Assembly (NCBI GenBank): GCA_905250025.1
Contig: CAJNOJ010000076.1
Location: forward strand, 62,001-126,000
Length of the DNA: 64,000 nucleotides
Direction of reading: 5' to 3'
From: Adineta ricciae
Lineage: Eukaryota > Rotifera > Eurotatoria > Adinetida > Adinetidae
Every line of letters begins with the position of its first letter. Position 1 is the first letter of the stretch. This document shows positions 11,500-23,874 of this stretch, piece after piece. The position numbers were made by a program, and so were the translations under genes. The notes beneath the pieces are model-generated. The model searched no databases. It worked only from the letters and a program-made list of their open reading frames with translations, and had not been told where the DNA came from.

Positions 11500-12974
11500 A
11501 TGTCTCGGGATTCCAATGTTCTTGCTATATGGGGTAATAAAGATTCAATGAATTTAAACTCACTTGTGCTTAACAACATCATGGCATCACAATATTTCAA
11601 AAATAGTTTGTATGAAAAGAAGACTTATCATGAAGTTGTCGATGAAATCTATTATCAAGTAATGTTTTTTCTTTGTTTTCAACGGATGAAATAATCTGCC
11701 ATGCTTTCTTCCCGTTCTAGGTAAGACATTTAGAACCATGGGAAAAAGGCAGCCGTAAAACATCAGGATTAACTGGCATGTGTGGTGGAGTACGTACTAA
11801 TTTAAGCATTCATTGTATTACCGTTTGCTGATTTAGGTTCGCGGTGTTGGCGGTGGTGGAATTGTTTCAACGGCGTTTTGTCTGTTATATAAGCTGTATA
11901 CGTTAAAGCTGACACGTAAACAAGTTATCAGTTTAACAACTCATACTGATTCAACGTACATACGTGCCCTTGGCTTTATGTATATTCGGTAGGTACAGTA
12001 GATGTAAAATGTTTTAAAAGGATGGTTCTCTATTGATAATTATTAGATATACGCAACCACCAAATGAGTTATTTGAATGGTTTGAAGAATATCTTGATGA
12101 CACGGAGGTATGCAACTCTAAATCAATTGAAAGTATTTTATGCTCAATCCTCTGTTCCTCTAGAGTTTAGATGTTAAAGCTGGTGGTGGTTGCATCATGT
12201 CTATAGGTCAAATACTTCGTCAATGGCTAACACGCATTGAGTATTTCAATTCTCAGAATGCTATTCAGTTTCATCTCATTGTTTCTTTCTTTTTTCTTTA
12301 CAAAGATGGTACGATACATTGTTTCCTCGAATACCAGTACCGATTCAAAAGGATATCATGGAAAAGCTGCATGCTCACGGGCCATATAAAGGCGATAACT
12401 ACGGTGCACATTCAAGGTATGTCAGGTGAAAGTAAGCACGAATGAAAATAACTTCTTGGTTGATATTTATCAATTGTAAGTTGTTTCTGTTCAATCGATT
12501 GTAGATATGGGTATGATGGATACGAAGAAGAAGAACAACAACAGCATCGAGGCAGCTCATCAAATGCTATCGATATGCCTGAAACATTCGGTAACGTAGG
12601 CCCATCATCGTCGAACGACCGCAATGGGTCCTATAGTAAACATCACGCATCATCATCATCAGATCCTTATCGGGATAAAAAATATCGGTAAATATATGAA
12701 ATGAAAGTTTATTTTCAGTTTTGTTAATTGTTCTCTTTTGTTTAGATCGTCTCGTGACGATCGTTCCCGCACACGTTCACGTTCACGGTCAACCGATCGT
12801 CGTCGACATCACCATCGTCATCGGCGTGATGATAGTTCTGAGCGTCACAAATCACATAAAAACCAACGACGTAGTTCATCACGTGAAGATCGACGACGTC
12901 AGCATTATCGTTCACACACACGATCTCGGTCACCTGACTATCGTGAACGTTATGATAAACGAGATCGTTCATGA
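11500..12974 (+). CDS. PRPF38B: Pre-mRNA-splicing factor 38B
   Basis: CDS join(11500..11658, 11721..11789, 11837..11988, 12047..12107, 12164..12240, 12306..12416, 12505..12687, 12746..12974) encodes 346 residues. The PRP38 domain spans about residues 10-200, with 'NLNSLVLNNIMASQYFKN', 'EVVDEIYYQVRHLEPWEKGSR', 'GMCGGVRGVGGGGIVSTAFC', 'LDVKAGGGCIMSIGQILRQ' and 'WYDTLFPRIPVPIQKDI' in family order. The tail is an RS domain (alternating Arg-Ser/His-rich, about 270-346), as in the animal 38B form. PRPF38 proteins act in activation of the spliceosome (tri-snRNP stage) in the nucleus. Introns are 47-88 nt, all GT-AG and frame-consistent. EEFSEC follows on the same strand 168 nt after the stop. Confidence 0.95.
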
Positions 12975-13128
12975 ACAAATACTCTTCTCTACATATACAC
13001 ATTCATGTCGAAATGTTAAATCTATTCAAGAAAGAAAACAAAACGAATAGCTCTATTATTGTTGTTGTTTTTCTTTGTATATAAATGCAAGACATCACTG
13101 TTTCCAAAACTATCATCAATTCATATAT

Positions 13129-13142
13129 TTTTTGTTCTTTAG
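13129..13142 (+). promoter_or_regulatory. Unpaired 3' splice acceptor abutting the EEFSEC start
   Basis: A pyrimidine-rich tract ends in TTCTTTAG at 13142, with the ATG starting at the very next base. No upstream exon in frame can be paired with it. It could receive a spliced leader in trans, with PRPF38B as the upstream cistron, or close an intron in the 5' UTR. Confidence 0.5.
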
Positions 13143-15159
13143 ATGTCGATACTTAACTTTAACGTTGGTATTCTTGGACACGTCGATTCAGGAAAGACAA
13201 GTCTCGCTAAAGCTTTGAGTACTACAGCTAGGTAGACGAGTTGACATAAATTTTTGTCTGTTTTCAATCGACTCATCTTTTTAGCACAAATGCTTTCGAT
13301 AAAAATCCACAAAGTCAAGAACGTGGAATCACACTCGATCTCGGCTTTTCTTCATTTTCAATGGATATGCCTGAACATCTGAGTGCTAGTACCTATAAGC
13401 AATTGCAGATCACACTAGTCGATTGTCCAGGGCACGCATCGTTAATACGCACAATTATCGGAGGTATATTCAGTTCGATGAATGAATACGAATACTGACA
13501 GTCGTATTTTCAGGTGCTCAGATCATTGATTTAATGTTTCTTGTAATTGATGTAACAAAAGGCATTCAAACACAAACAGCAGAGTGTTTAATTATTGGTG
13601 AAATAACATGTGATAAGATGATAGTTATATTAAATAAAATCGACCTCATTGAAGAATCTCAACGGCAATCAACCATAGACAAGGTAGCTAAAATAAACAG
13701 TGCATCCACTTGATCAAATATAACTGATTGAACATAGTTGTTTAGATGATAAAACGGTTACGAAAAACATTTGAGTCAACGAAATTTCCACAAACGCCAA
13801 TTATCCCTTGTTCTGCGTCGTCAACTCTGAATTTGAACGAAGTTATATCAACTCTTCAGTCATATATTTATATACCTCAACGATCACCAGATGGCCCATT
13901 TGTATTTTCAGTTGATCATTGTTTTTCGATTCGTGGACAAGGAACTATCATGACAGGGACAGTTCTCTCTGGTTCAGTAAAAATCAATGATGTAAGTTTC
14001 ATGTTAAATTTTGTTCAATATGTTCGACACAACTCTTTCTATTGATAGTCTATTGAAATTACAACGTTAAAAGAAATTCGTAAAGTCAAATCGATGCAGA
14101 TGTTTCGCAAACCAATTGACAGAGCCATACAAGGTGATCGCATTGGTATATGTGTTACTCAATTCGATCCTGATCAACTCGAGCGAGGCCTGGTTGGTAA
14201 GGAGATCGATGTTGAGTGAGATGTCTGTACTAAAGCTATAGAGGATTTTTAGCTACGCCGGGCATTATCAAAATCTTCCATGGCTTACTTATTCGGATGA
14301 ACAAAGTTAAACATTTCAAACATGAAATCGAAAGTCGAACTAAATTTCACATTACTTGCGGACATTCGACTGTAATGGGCAAGATTGTTCTATTCGCAGA
14401 TCATTCGAACGACAAAGACGAAAAATTCAACTTCGGAAAAGAATTCGAAGCTATTGATCAATATCCAGCCGACGGTTCACAAGAAAATACGCAGATATTC
14501 GTATGTATTCGAAGACAGTTTTGTTTCGATGATGAATTTCTCTTCGATTTGTTTAGGCTTTAATACAGCTCGAATCGTCGATTGTTTGTCAGTCGCAATC
14601 GATTTTAATCGGCTCGCGTTTAGATACAGATATTCATTCCAATACTTGTCGATTAGCCTTTCATGGTCATGTTCTTGACGGATTTACCGACAGTGACTAT
14701 TTAAATAAGGACTTACCGACTAAACTCCGTATTTATAAACGAAAGGAAAAGATTGGATACATTGATCGATTAGTTGATGACCAAACAATCATCGGAAAAG
14801 ATCTATTTCAAAAAGAGACAAATATCAATTCGTTTGTTAATTTCAAAGTTGAACTTCAACCAACAGGCGAACAAGGTTTCATTGAGTCACCATTCGGTCA
14901 AAGTGGCAAATTTAAAGTCCGATTTATGAGTAAGACTAGCTCAATGAAATATCATCTCTACACTAATCATTTAGATGGTCTCACCGATGAAACAAAACAA
15001 GCGTTGAGTAGTACAGGGAAAGGCCGTAAACAGCAAGCGAAAACAACAGCAACAAATACTGAAGAGGGAGAATCGAGCGAGTCCCAACAGCAACGAATTC
15101 GAATTGTTCTAAAATTCAAAAAGTATCTGTTTCAAGAAAAGACTATCATTGCACAATAA
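13143..15159 (+). CDS. EEFSEC: Selenocysteine-specific elongation factor
   Basis: CDS join(13143..13231, 13285..13463, 13514..13683, 13746..13991, 14049..14196, 14253..14500, 14557..15159) encodes 560 residues. The G domain carries G1 'GHVDSGKTS' (12-20), 'ERGITLDLGFSSF' (G2 region), G3 'DCPGH', G4 'NKID' and G5 'CSAS'. The 'RGITLDLGF' and 'HASLIRTIIGGAQIIDLMFLVID' segments are typical of the SelB/EEFSEC branch rather than EF1A. Beta-barrel domains II and III follow ('GPFVFSVDHCFSIRGQGTIMTGTVLSG', 'FHITCGHSTVMGKI'), then domain IV. The protein delivers Sec-tRNA to ribosomes at UGA codons through SECIS/SBP2, so the organism should make selenoproteins. An AATAAA occurs near 15225. Confidence 0.94.
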
Positions 15160-18051
15160 ATATGTTTGATCTTTCGCTTTTTCCATATTTATGATTTCTA
15201 TGTGATGCTTTTGTTTTGAAAAGAAATAAACCAGCATGGAGCTTTTCTGCAATAATATGTTATACTTAATGCGGATGATACTGGTCATGTCTGGTTCCAT
15301 CGTCTTATTCTGTTCTGAACAGCGAAGTAGATCTCTAACTCTATATCAATATACCAATCATGAGAAAACATGATGTCGATCGTCGAACGGATAACATCAT
15401 ACTCTCTGCAATCTTGTTAGCAAGAATGATTTATCTTGATCAATCATCTAAGAGTACACAACTAGACACCTTACAATCCAATATGTTTTATTGTCGACAG
15501 CATAGGAAAAGGTGTCAGAAAGCGAAGCCGCAACGAGCTTTTCTAAATGAATAAAAAAGAGAATGTTGAAGAAAAAGATTCACAATGGTTAGCGTCTGTT
15601 TGTCAACAAGTTTATGCCGATGACAATTGTGTAAGAGTAGCAGCTTGTTCGGAAAAATAGATGACTATTTCGTTCGTTCGTTCGTTGTCATTATTCACAT
15701 ATACCGATGATGCTTCTAATTGATCATACATGTTATTCGCAATTGAACAACAGCTTGTAAAAGAACATCTTGGAAGAGACACTTTGTTTCTCTCAGAAGT
15801 ACAATCAATGATCACTATCTCAATTTCTCTTCTAGTTTTTGATCTTATAACTCTTCAAGCATTTGAGATAACGTCTTTTCGTTTTTGTTATAAATTGAAA
15901 TAAATAAGAAAAAAAAATCTCTTCGATGTGACTGACAAGTGCATGCGAATAGGTGATGATATATTAGACATTCTATCTTCTTCGTTTCCCAGCGCATCGT
16001 TCCATTTTTTCAAGAGAACGTTATCATTCGACTGTGAAGTGTGATCACATATGTGTATCTATCGTATATGTTCAATGAGTTTGAGATAATTGAATTAAGG
16101 AAAAGCAGCAGGTTGGATTGGATTGCTTGTCCAAATAACAATTGGTTTATGTCATTGAAAAAACCTCACAACCGCTGTGGTGTGATGCAAGAGTTTTACA
16201 ATTTCATCGATTTTCTCATTTGATATCTGTGATCGGTATTGCAAGAAAGCAAGGCTAAAAAAAAGTAGAACTCTATGCATAATCGTAACTGTGGAATTGT
16301 TCATTTGTCTTCTATAACGAACTGGAATTATTCGGCACTTTGTAACTTTTGTGTGAAACGATCTTCAAAAATCAGACATTTTTCAAACATGTGACAAATG
16401 TTACTGTATCACTTGTCAATTTGTTTCAGTAAGAATTGATACAAGCTGCTTATGGCATCATGGGGTTCTGTCTGTGCTGCTGCCAATTAGTTCATTTGTC
16501 ACCGTAGATCAATTGGATATTCTTTCCCTTTTGTCATAACTGAACCAATTGGAAAGGTGTGAAATGATTATTCTTCTTCTGAAGAAAAGATACGCTACGA
16601 ACAGATAGAAGAGAAGAGAAGAGAAGAGAAAGAGAGAGAAAGAAAGTGATGACGATTTTTCTCCATGCTCATTCTCTCTCTGTTTAAGGATTGGTCATTA
16701 AAATAAAGCTTTGTAACCAATTCTGACTATAAATAGGAATCATTTCTAGCAATGGATCAGTATTCAGGTTATACAATCTGAACATAATCGGTGGAATCTC
16801 AACAAAGTAGGTGTTATCATTAATGGTTACATTCAACTCGTTTCTCTGATTTATGGCACTTTAATTCACGGCTACTAATAGTACATGTTTGCCGTGCGTT
16901 ACCGTGTCATGCATCGAGGAATGACTAAAAGGACGATTATTCATTCGAAAGCTAGGTTTCCATTTTAGTTTTATGTAACAATAAAAGTATGCTCAGGTTC
17001 GGTCAATGGCACACAATTTGAAGACGGTTGATATCTAGTAATTCCGTATTTATCTGTGTGCCACCAATCGATCTGAAGTCAATCCAATAACAAGATCTTC
17101 TCAGTTGCACAAGAGGATATACAATCCTTTGCGTTCAATAGCGCAGTATCAAGTTGAAAAGAACGTGATTATACAATGCTAATTTGAAGAATAGTTTCAT
17201 CTAGCATACTATGAGTATAGGAGATATACTTTTAGCTTATATCGAGGAGCTTGCGTCTACCAGACAACTTTTCGAGTGTACTTCAGAACGTATCTTGCAT
17301 CTTTATTTATAGAGTAATAATGATGATAATGGAGTGTAGTCATATGCGGTACTTTGTTTTCTACATGGGAAATTTCAAGAGCCTGCTTTTCTAATTAGAA
17401 ATAATAAGAACAATTTTGTAACGGAGATGTAACCATTGAGAGCATCATCAGTAAAAGAAAAAACATCATTTGAAACATACCCATAAGAGATAAATGAGTC
17501 GTCGTATGTGTATTCAAAGTAATAACAACATGTCGTACGATAAGTCTATTGATCAAGACAGGAAAGTTTCAAATCGTCACATAAAATGCAGTATTTACTT
17601 AAAGAAAAGCAAGTGTTAGCAAAGCAATGTGCAACTGAATTGTAGTTGGGAAATTGAAGTATATATTGGAATTGTTGCAATGTTGTATTTTGGCGAGATC
17701 GCATTTAACTGAAGGAACTTGAGCATAGGGTCTTAAGTTTGGCTGTTAAATTTATATATTCGAATGAGACTATGGAGAGGAATCATCGTTGTGAATGGTT
17801 ACCTAAATAGAAATGCAATTTTTGACAACCATAGCTTCAATGCCAGTGCAGCCGGTCATCCAATATGTTAGAAATCTTACTTGGCAACTAGCCTCAATGG
17901 CACTAATCTGACTTACTGATAGTTTTAACCAATTTATTTTACGAGAAAATAAAGATTAAAAAATAAAATTTACAATAACACAATGTTAGTAGTTCAAAAG
18001 TAGCACACTATTTCAACATAGTTTTATGATAATGTTTTTACTTCCATATCC
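15160..18051. other. Gene-poor region, simple repeats
   Basis: About 2.9 kb of AT-rich sequence after EEFSEC. No supported gene, tRNA or other RNA gene could be recognised on either strand. A GA-rich microsatellite (AGAAGAGAAGAGAAG followed by GA dinucleotides) lies at about 16606-16650. Short frames at 15360, 15612 and 16041 have no recognisable product and no splice support. Confidence 0.4.
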
Positions 18052-19730
18052 TTAGTTTCCGATAATAATATCTGTCACATTATCCTCATTCACATCTGCT
18101 ACTGATAATGCAAATGGTCGAGAATTAAAACCAATGGAGAATATGATTTGCTCAGAAAAATTTCCATTGCCGTATCCATGGAACACACCAACTGTATTAC
18201 TTCCATAGTTGGCCACAACAATATCTAACAAAGTATCGTTATTAAAGTCACCAATACGAACGGATGATGGTTGAGACTGAAGACCAGTCGAATATATGCT
18301 CTGATTGGCAAACATGCCATTGCTCTTGCCGAGAAAGATGCCAATAATATTATCATTTTCACTGTTAGAAACAACAATATCCGATTGATTGTTTCGGTTC
18401 AAATCAGCAATTGCAATCGAACATGAATGTTCCAAATGTAGATCCGAGAAGAACCATGAGATTATCAGTTCTAGAATTGACAACAGCAACATCTAGTTGA
18501 GTATCATTGTTGAAATCTTCAATCACAATAGACATTGGTCGAGAAAACACTCCAGCCGAATAGGCTGGTAAACTCACAAAACTCGTACTAGAATATCCGA
18601 AATGAATACCAATATTATCACTCTTAGTGTTGCACACAACCATATCCAGTTGACGATCGTCATTGAAATCAGCAAAGACAGCTGATACTGGGTATGTGTT
18701 ATAACCTGTTGAATAAGTGATTTGACTGAAAAACGTTCTGTTAACATAACCAAGGAAAATAACAACAGCACTGCTTTGTGAATTCACAACAGCGATATCA
18801 TCGAGATCATCATCGTTAACATCGACAATAACAACTGCTGACGACTGAGCATCCTTTCCAATCGACATCGTTATTTGGTCGTCAAAAGAATTGTTAATAT
18901 GTCCAAACATCACAGTTACACTACTCAATGCACTATTGAGGACAACGATATCGGGCCATCCGTTCTTATCGAGATCACGAACATCAAGAAAAGATGGTAG
19001 TGCACCTGGAAGAGTTGGTACAGTTTCCCGTCTAGAGAATGTGCCATCACACATACCATACATTATTTCAATGACGTGAACTCCACCTTTTGCAGCAACA
19101 ATATCCGAACAATTATCATTGTCAAGATCTGCGATAATGACAAAGTTTGGTCCACCCTGATCACTATTTGTAAACGCTATTGACACAGAAAATGTGCCGT
19201 TACCAAGGCCAAGAAAAACTGATATCTGTGCGCCGAAAAGTTGACCAACAACGATATCTAGTTCCGAGTCATTATTTAAATAGCCAATCAAAATCGATGC
19301 TGGCCAGGTGCCAAATGAGGTGTCATATGCTGTGGATACAGTAAAACTTCGATTGCGAAGTGATAAAAACGTATACAACATGATTTACGTTGTCAAGAAC
19401 GACAACATCTGGCATGTTGCCATCGTTGAAATCATCAGTAGCAACAGTCAGAGTCTGGATCAGTGGAATACAACGTTGGTTTTCCAAAGTATCCCATATA
19501 AAACTGAATGAGTACTTCTACGTTGTCAATACCATAATTAGCTATGACAATATCTTGTTTATTATCTTTGTTGAAATCTCCACCGATCGCAGACGATGGT
19601 TTAGCGTTTACACCAGTTGAAAACGTCACTTGATCCATGAATATTCCATTTCTTAAACCTAGAAAAACACCAACATCGCCATAATTAGATACAGCGATAT
19701 CTAAATATCCATCGTTATTCAGATCAGCAG
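18052..19730 (-). pseudogene. FG-GAP/VCBS repeat protein, frameshifted relic
   Basis: The minus-strand translation is a run of about 60-residue units of the type 'DFNNDTQLDVAVVNSRTDNLMVLLG...', the FG-GAP/VCBS beta-propeller repeat with Ca-binding D-x-N-x-D loops. The largest intact block is 18404-19381 (325 codons). The reading frame changes near 19440 and near 19385. It changes again near 18410-18440, where roughly 40-50 nt of a unit also seem missing. It stops inside a unit at 18052: the codon at the position of the expected Tyr is TAA, and 'GYGS' follows it. Upstream of 19730 the frame closes. These breaks are not at plausible splice sites, so a pseudogene is the best call. Such repeats form surface or secreted proteins and are common among foreign or expanded gene families in bdelloids. 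Confidence 0.75.
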
Positions 19731-21233
19731 CTGATCAGTAACTGTGTTCATAACCGATTTACGTATGTCCTCTGACAAGATTGAGAAAGAAAAAATATTA
19801 CACGCATTCATGTTCAAGGTGGAGTAGTTATACTTGTTTTATTCGGTATTGTAAAATAGACAACTAGAATTGCAGCAAGCATACATATAATTGTGAATAA
19901 AACAAGTATATAAAATAATTTGTAACTGCGGTATTTCGAGCTTCAAAGAAACTTTTAGTAAAAATGGATGAGATGAAACTCAAATAGATATACTTCATCT
20001 GGTGTGATAAATTTTCATTGTGGCAAACGTTCTCTGAAGTCGGTAATCTTCGTTGGGGACCGGTACATTCATCTAAATACAATGAACAAAATTTATTGGA
20101 ATTTATTTCTTGAATTGTGCGAATTTCTGAAATCATAATTAAACGACTTTCATTGTCGCTTCCTTCCTTGTTACACTAAACTGAACCTGAGAAGAAAATT
20201 TGAAAACTTATCGTTGTATCGAATAAGTCAAATTCCTGCTGAGGCGACAATATTTCGCCAGTTTTCTCAAGATATTTTTGAAATTTTTTTTTTGCATGAT
20301 CACGCAAGATCGAATTCATGACAGTTTTTTCTTATCAATACGTTTAATATCATAGAAATATATTACGCAGTCAAAATATATCGAAGGAACACTCTAACGT
20401 ATAAATTACGAAAACAGAACAAACAATCTGTTTGTCTTCCATCTGGATATTCTTTATAATTGTATGTTTACAGTCTGAGAGAAATAAAACATATAGATAT
20501 CGATTCACATTTCGATCTGTGTTAATGTCATCATTCAATGAAACTAACTGTGTGATATGTATTTCTTATTGAGCATCATGATGACCTTTTATTGATTTTT
20601 TTTCTTCCGAAATAAACGGATACAGAGATACCTCGGATTTGTTTTACGACATCGATATACGGTAGGAGGAATTTTTTCTTTTTTTGTTACGAGTACTACG
20701 AAAGCTTGTTTGCATCCGCATAGTCAAGACTCAGTCTGCTGGGCACTTCATATTAAATATCAGTATGTTTATCAAATTTCAATCAAAATATTGACAAAAA
20801 TATTTCCTTGCGAAACATTTATAGGGAAATTAATTGAATCTACAAAATCATCTTGTTGGTAAAGATTTCGGTTACCATATCCTTCACATTCTGGAGTGAA
20901 AACTACTTTACCATATTTCAGCTATATTCATTCGGATGGGTATTTGTAAGGCTATTGGCTTGTTTGACGAAAACAGACGAATTTTCAATCGATTCCCAGC
21001 TTCCAAAACTCACTTTCATCAGACACAGAGATTCCCGAAATAATATTTAGTGTACCATTATAGTTTCAAATAGTTATCCATGCAATCCTATTCCTTTAAT
21101 ATATTCTAATTCATTCAGTTGCATGGCAATGAGTTTGCCATCTTTCTAATCAATCTCATTGAATACAAATGCTACACATATTTATTTATTTATACGAACT
21201 CTTCCCAGAAAAAATGCTACAGAAGAAAGCAGT
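19731..21233. other. Intergenic, no gene seen
   Basis: About 1.5 kb with no supported gene. A 90-codon minus-strand frame at 19864-20136 has a Cys-containing N-half and a hydrophobic C-half. It could be a former N-terminal part of the FG-GAP gene, but nothing in it is recognisable. Confidence 0.35.
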
Positions 21234-21762
21234 TCATACTTGAACATGTATCGAATCAGTTGTTGATTGTCGTGCTAATAAATCTCGAATATCTCGTAGA
21301 ATTTTCACTTCTTCGCTCACTTCGATATTTGTGTCAACGTTACTCTTCGCTTTCTTTTTTGAGGTCATTTTGTAAAGTTGATTAATACCTTTGATGACGC
21401 AAAAGAGTGCCATTGCTACAATTATTAATGTAATTACTGATTGAACAAATTTTCCATAACGAATGACAACTGGTGGTTGATCTTTGTAAACGAAATTCTT
21501 CATTTTTACGGTCAAATTAACAAAATCAACGCCGCCCAAAACTAAACCAAGTGGTGGTGTTATAATATCATCAACAACTGACTGAATTACATTGGTAAAT
21601 GCAGTACCAATGACAATACCAATTGCCAAGTCCAAAACATTACCACGGGTAGCAAATCTAGGAGCAGAAGAACGAAATTATGAACAAGAGTGTTTACTTT
21701 TCCAATACATACGCTTTAAATTCTTTGCAAAAGCTAAAACAGCATTGCTTTGCATGTGTCAT
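21234..21762 (-). CDS. mscL: Large-conductance mechanosensitive channel (MscL), bacterial type
   Basis: CDS complement(21234..21657, 21713..21762) encodes 157 residues. The fold order matches bacterial MscL. It begins with an amphipathic N-terminus ending '[24 protein letters not shown]', then TM1 with the pore-lining Gly/Ala pattern and 'SVVDDIITPPLGLVLGGVDF'. A periplasm-type loop follows, then TM2 ('YGKFVQSVITLIIVAMALFCVIKGINQL') and a charged C-terminal helix 'EEVKILRDIRDLLARQ'. MscL is a homopentameric tension-gated channel that releases solutes under hypo-osmotic shock. A 55-nt GT-AG intron lies inside the conserved N-terminal helix and exon 1 adds a Cys-rich leader (MTHAKQCCFSFCK). The intron and setting show that it belongs to the animal genome and is not a contaminant. 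Horizontal transfer is the likely origin. Confidence 0.9.
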
Positions 21763-22539
21763 GTTACTGGAAAGATGATTTTTGTATGCTGCAGTTAAGA
21801 CGAAGCTTTTTCTGATCGAACAGATTCAAGAAATAATAAAGCACGTCTTTTTCTCTCTATAGATCTCTTGAATATAACGTTTCTTACGGTCTATTCGTTT
21901 AGATTCATACGGATAAAGAACATAGACTAATATAATTAATCTCTATGGAAGACAATGACACAGCCCTAATCGTTTTCTGCTATTCTAATAGGCAATATTG
22001 ACGGTATGCCCTTGAGGAACTTTTCGTCGAGCACGACTAGACTTATATATATAGATCATTGCGTCTTAGTTATGCACGGAGCAAATAAAACCGTCAAAAT
22101 TAAAAAAAAGAAACGATATGCAACGCCTTTGTCATAGTTTACACTGGAAAACACAAATGTCATTCGACTTCGAAATGATCTTTTGCAGATATAAATATGT
22201 CATTTGGAAAGGAAACACATTTTAAAGAGTACAGACGAGCTAAGTACGAATGGCATGAAGGAAAAACTGCAGATTTGTTCATATGAGTGAGACATTGATA
22301 TGGATCTGCAAAATGAAATTCGTTCGATGAAAGAGAGAAAATCGACTACTGTCGGAGTATTTTGACTAATTACCCTACATAGTAGAATTGATTGATTATT
22401 GCTATGAAACAAAACGCTTTCTGATTTGCATTCCTTTTGATAATCATGTGACCTTTACCACAGAGTACAAACTTTATATTTATTTTCTCAATTAATATGC
22501 ACAAGAGCAATTTCTATCTACACACAGTTTATGCAGCAA
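21763..22539. other. Intergenic MscL / 2OG oxygenase
   Basis: No supported coding region. An acceptor-like TTTCCAG ends at 21767 (minus strand), four bases before the MscL start codon. The rest is AT-rich with nothing recognised. Confidence 0.35.
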
Positions 22540-23874
22540 TTATTTGGCTTCATCGTTGTAATAATTGAAGTTCGTTCGAACTTTGTTGATTAAATATTCG
22601 CCATAGTAACATTGAGAAGCATTCTCATTGATCTGTAATTTAACATCAAGGTTTGGCTCGAAAAAGAAGGGCGTAGACACACGCGATCGAGCAGGTTTAG
22701 CGGGACTGACGACACAATGACGCGTAGAACGGTATTTGTTTTTGGTTATGAATGAAATTATGTCGCCAATATTGCATGTTAATGCAATCTGTTCTTCGAC
22801 AACAATAGGATCAGCTGAGACATATGTTGCGTTTGATGTATCATTGGTTCGAACATGAAGACAGTTTCGCGAGTCAAGATCTTGATTGACAAATGTTAAC
22901 CAACCATAATCCGAATGCTCACCACAACCGTGACCATATTCCGGCGATTTACTCTCGCTTGCATCAACAGAAGGATAACGTATGCAACGGATAACCTAAA
23001 CAAAACTATGATGTATAAGAGAAACAAAATAGTGCTAATTAAGAGCTTTTCATACCCAAAAAGAATCGTTAAATGTTGACTGAAAAAAATCTACTGGTAA
23101 GCCTAACGAAAGGGCAATACCACGCATGACACGTTCACCTGCTTGTAACATAGCTGTCGTATATTCTGCTATTGTTTCTTTGAATAACGGTAATTCTTTC
23201 GGCCATGGATTCCAGCCAATAGCTAATTCCCTATAATCAGGTAAAGTTTGATTAATCACATTTGTGTTATCGTATTGTAGACGAAGCGGATGATCACGTT
23301 CTAATTCACGATAGATATCAAAACCTTCATGTCGATCTCGTTTTGTGTTGGTGACATTTTCACCAAGACTTTGGTAACCGCGGCCGAATCCACCTCGTGT
23401 ATGACCTATTTTCGATGGATCAGTAAATAAACGACTAGCATATTGATTCTTGATAGTATCATCAAGATCAAATAATTGACGTGTGATGGACAATGTTCGA
23501 AGAAGCAGTTCATTCGGCACTCCATGACCTAAATAATCGTTGACTTTATTTTTATCTATGATTGCCTGTACATCTACGTACCAATGGCATAGAAGAATCC
23601 AACGTGTTCACAAGCATTCGCTAATTTCTCGATAACATCACGAGGATAGAAATCATTTGTTTCATTTTGATTTGCAAACGAAGAGAAATCAATGATTGGA
23701 AGAACAGGATCAGTATTCAAGGCTAATCCTGGTTGAACAGCTGCATTAAGATATCGACGGCATGTATGCTTGAAGATCTATTTCAATAGATACAAAATAA
23801 CGAATATCCAACAACGAAAAAAAAACAAATCTACTAACCGAACCGACAGGTTTCAACAATGCTGATAGCCGCAT
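22540..23874 (-). CDS. Isopenicillin-N-synthase-like 2OG-Fe(II) dioxygenase
   Basis: CDS complement(22540..22995, 23056..23528, 23582..23777, 23839..23874) encodes 386 residues. The N-terminal DIOX_N region reads 'LPIIDFSSF...', then 'ANACEHVGFFYAIGHGVPNELL', a hallmark of the IPNS/plant-type 2OG oxygenase family. The iron triad is visible: His and Asp in 'CGEHSDYGWLTFV' and the distal His in 'STRHCVVSP'. The 2-oxoglutarate-binding RxS is in 'ARSRVSTPFFF'. These enzymes use Fe(II), O2 and usually 2-oxoglutarate to hydroxylate or cyclise small molecules; the substrate here cannot be read from sequence. The family is mainly fungal, plant and bacterial, so an acquired origin is plausible. All active-site residues are present. 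Exon 1 (12 codons) is the least certain part. Confidence 0.85.

Noticed and set aside
15160-18050. Possible tRNA or other RNA gene in the gap
   Set aside because: No GGTTCGA-type B box with a matching cloverleaf could be found by eye on either strand.
19864-20136. 90-codon minus-strand frame as a gene
   Set aside because: No recognisable content and no convincing splice link to the FG-GAP relic.
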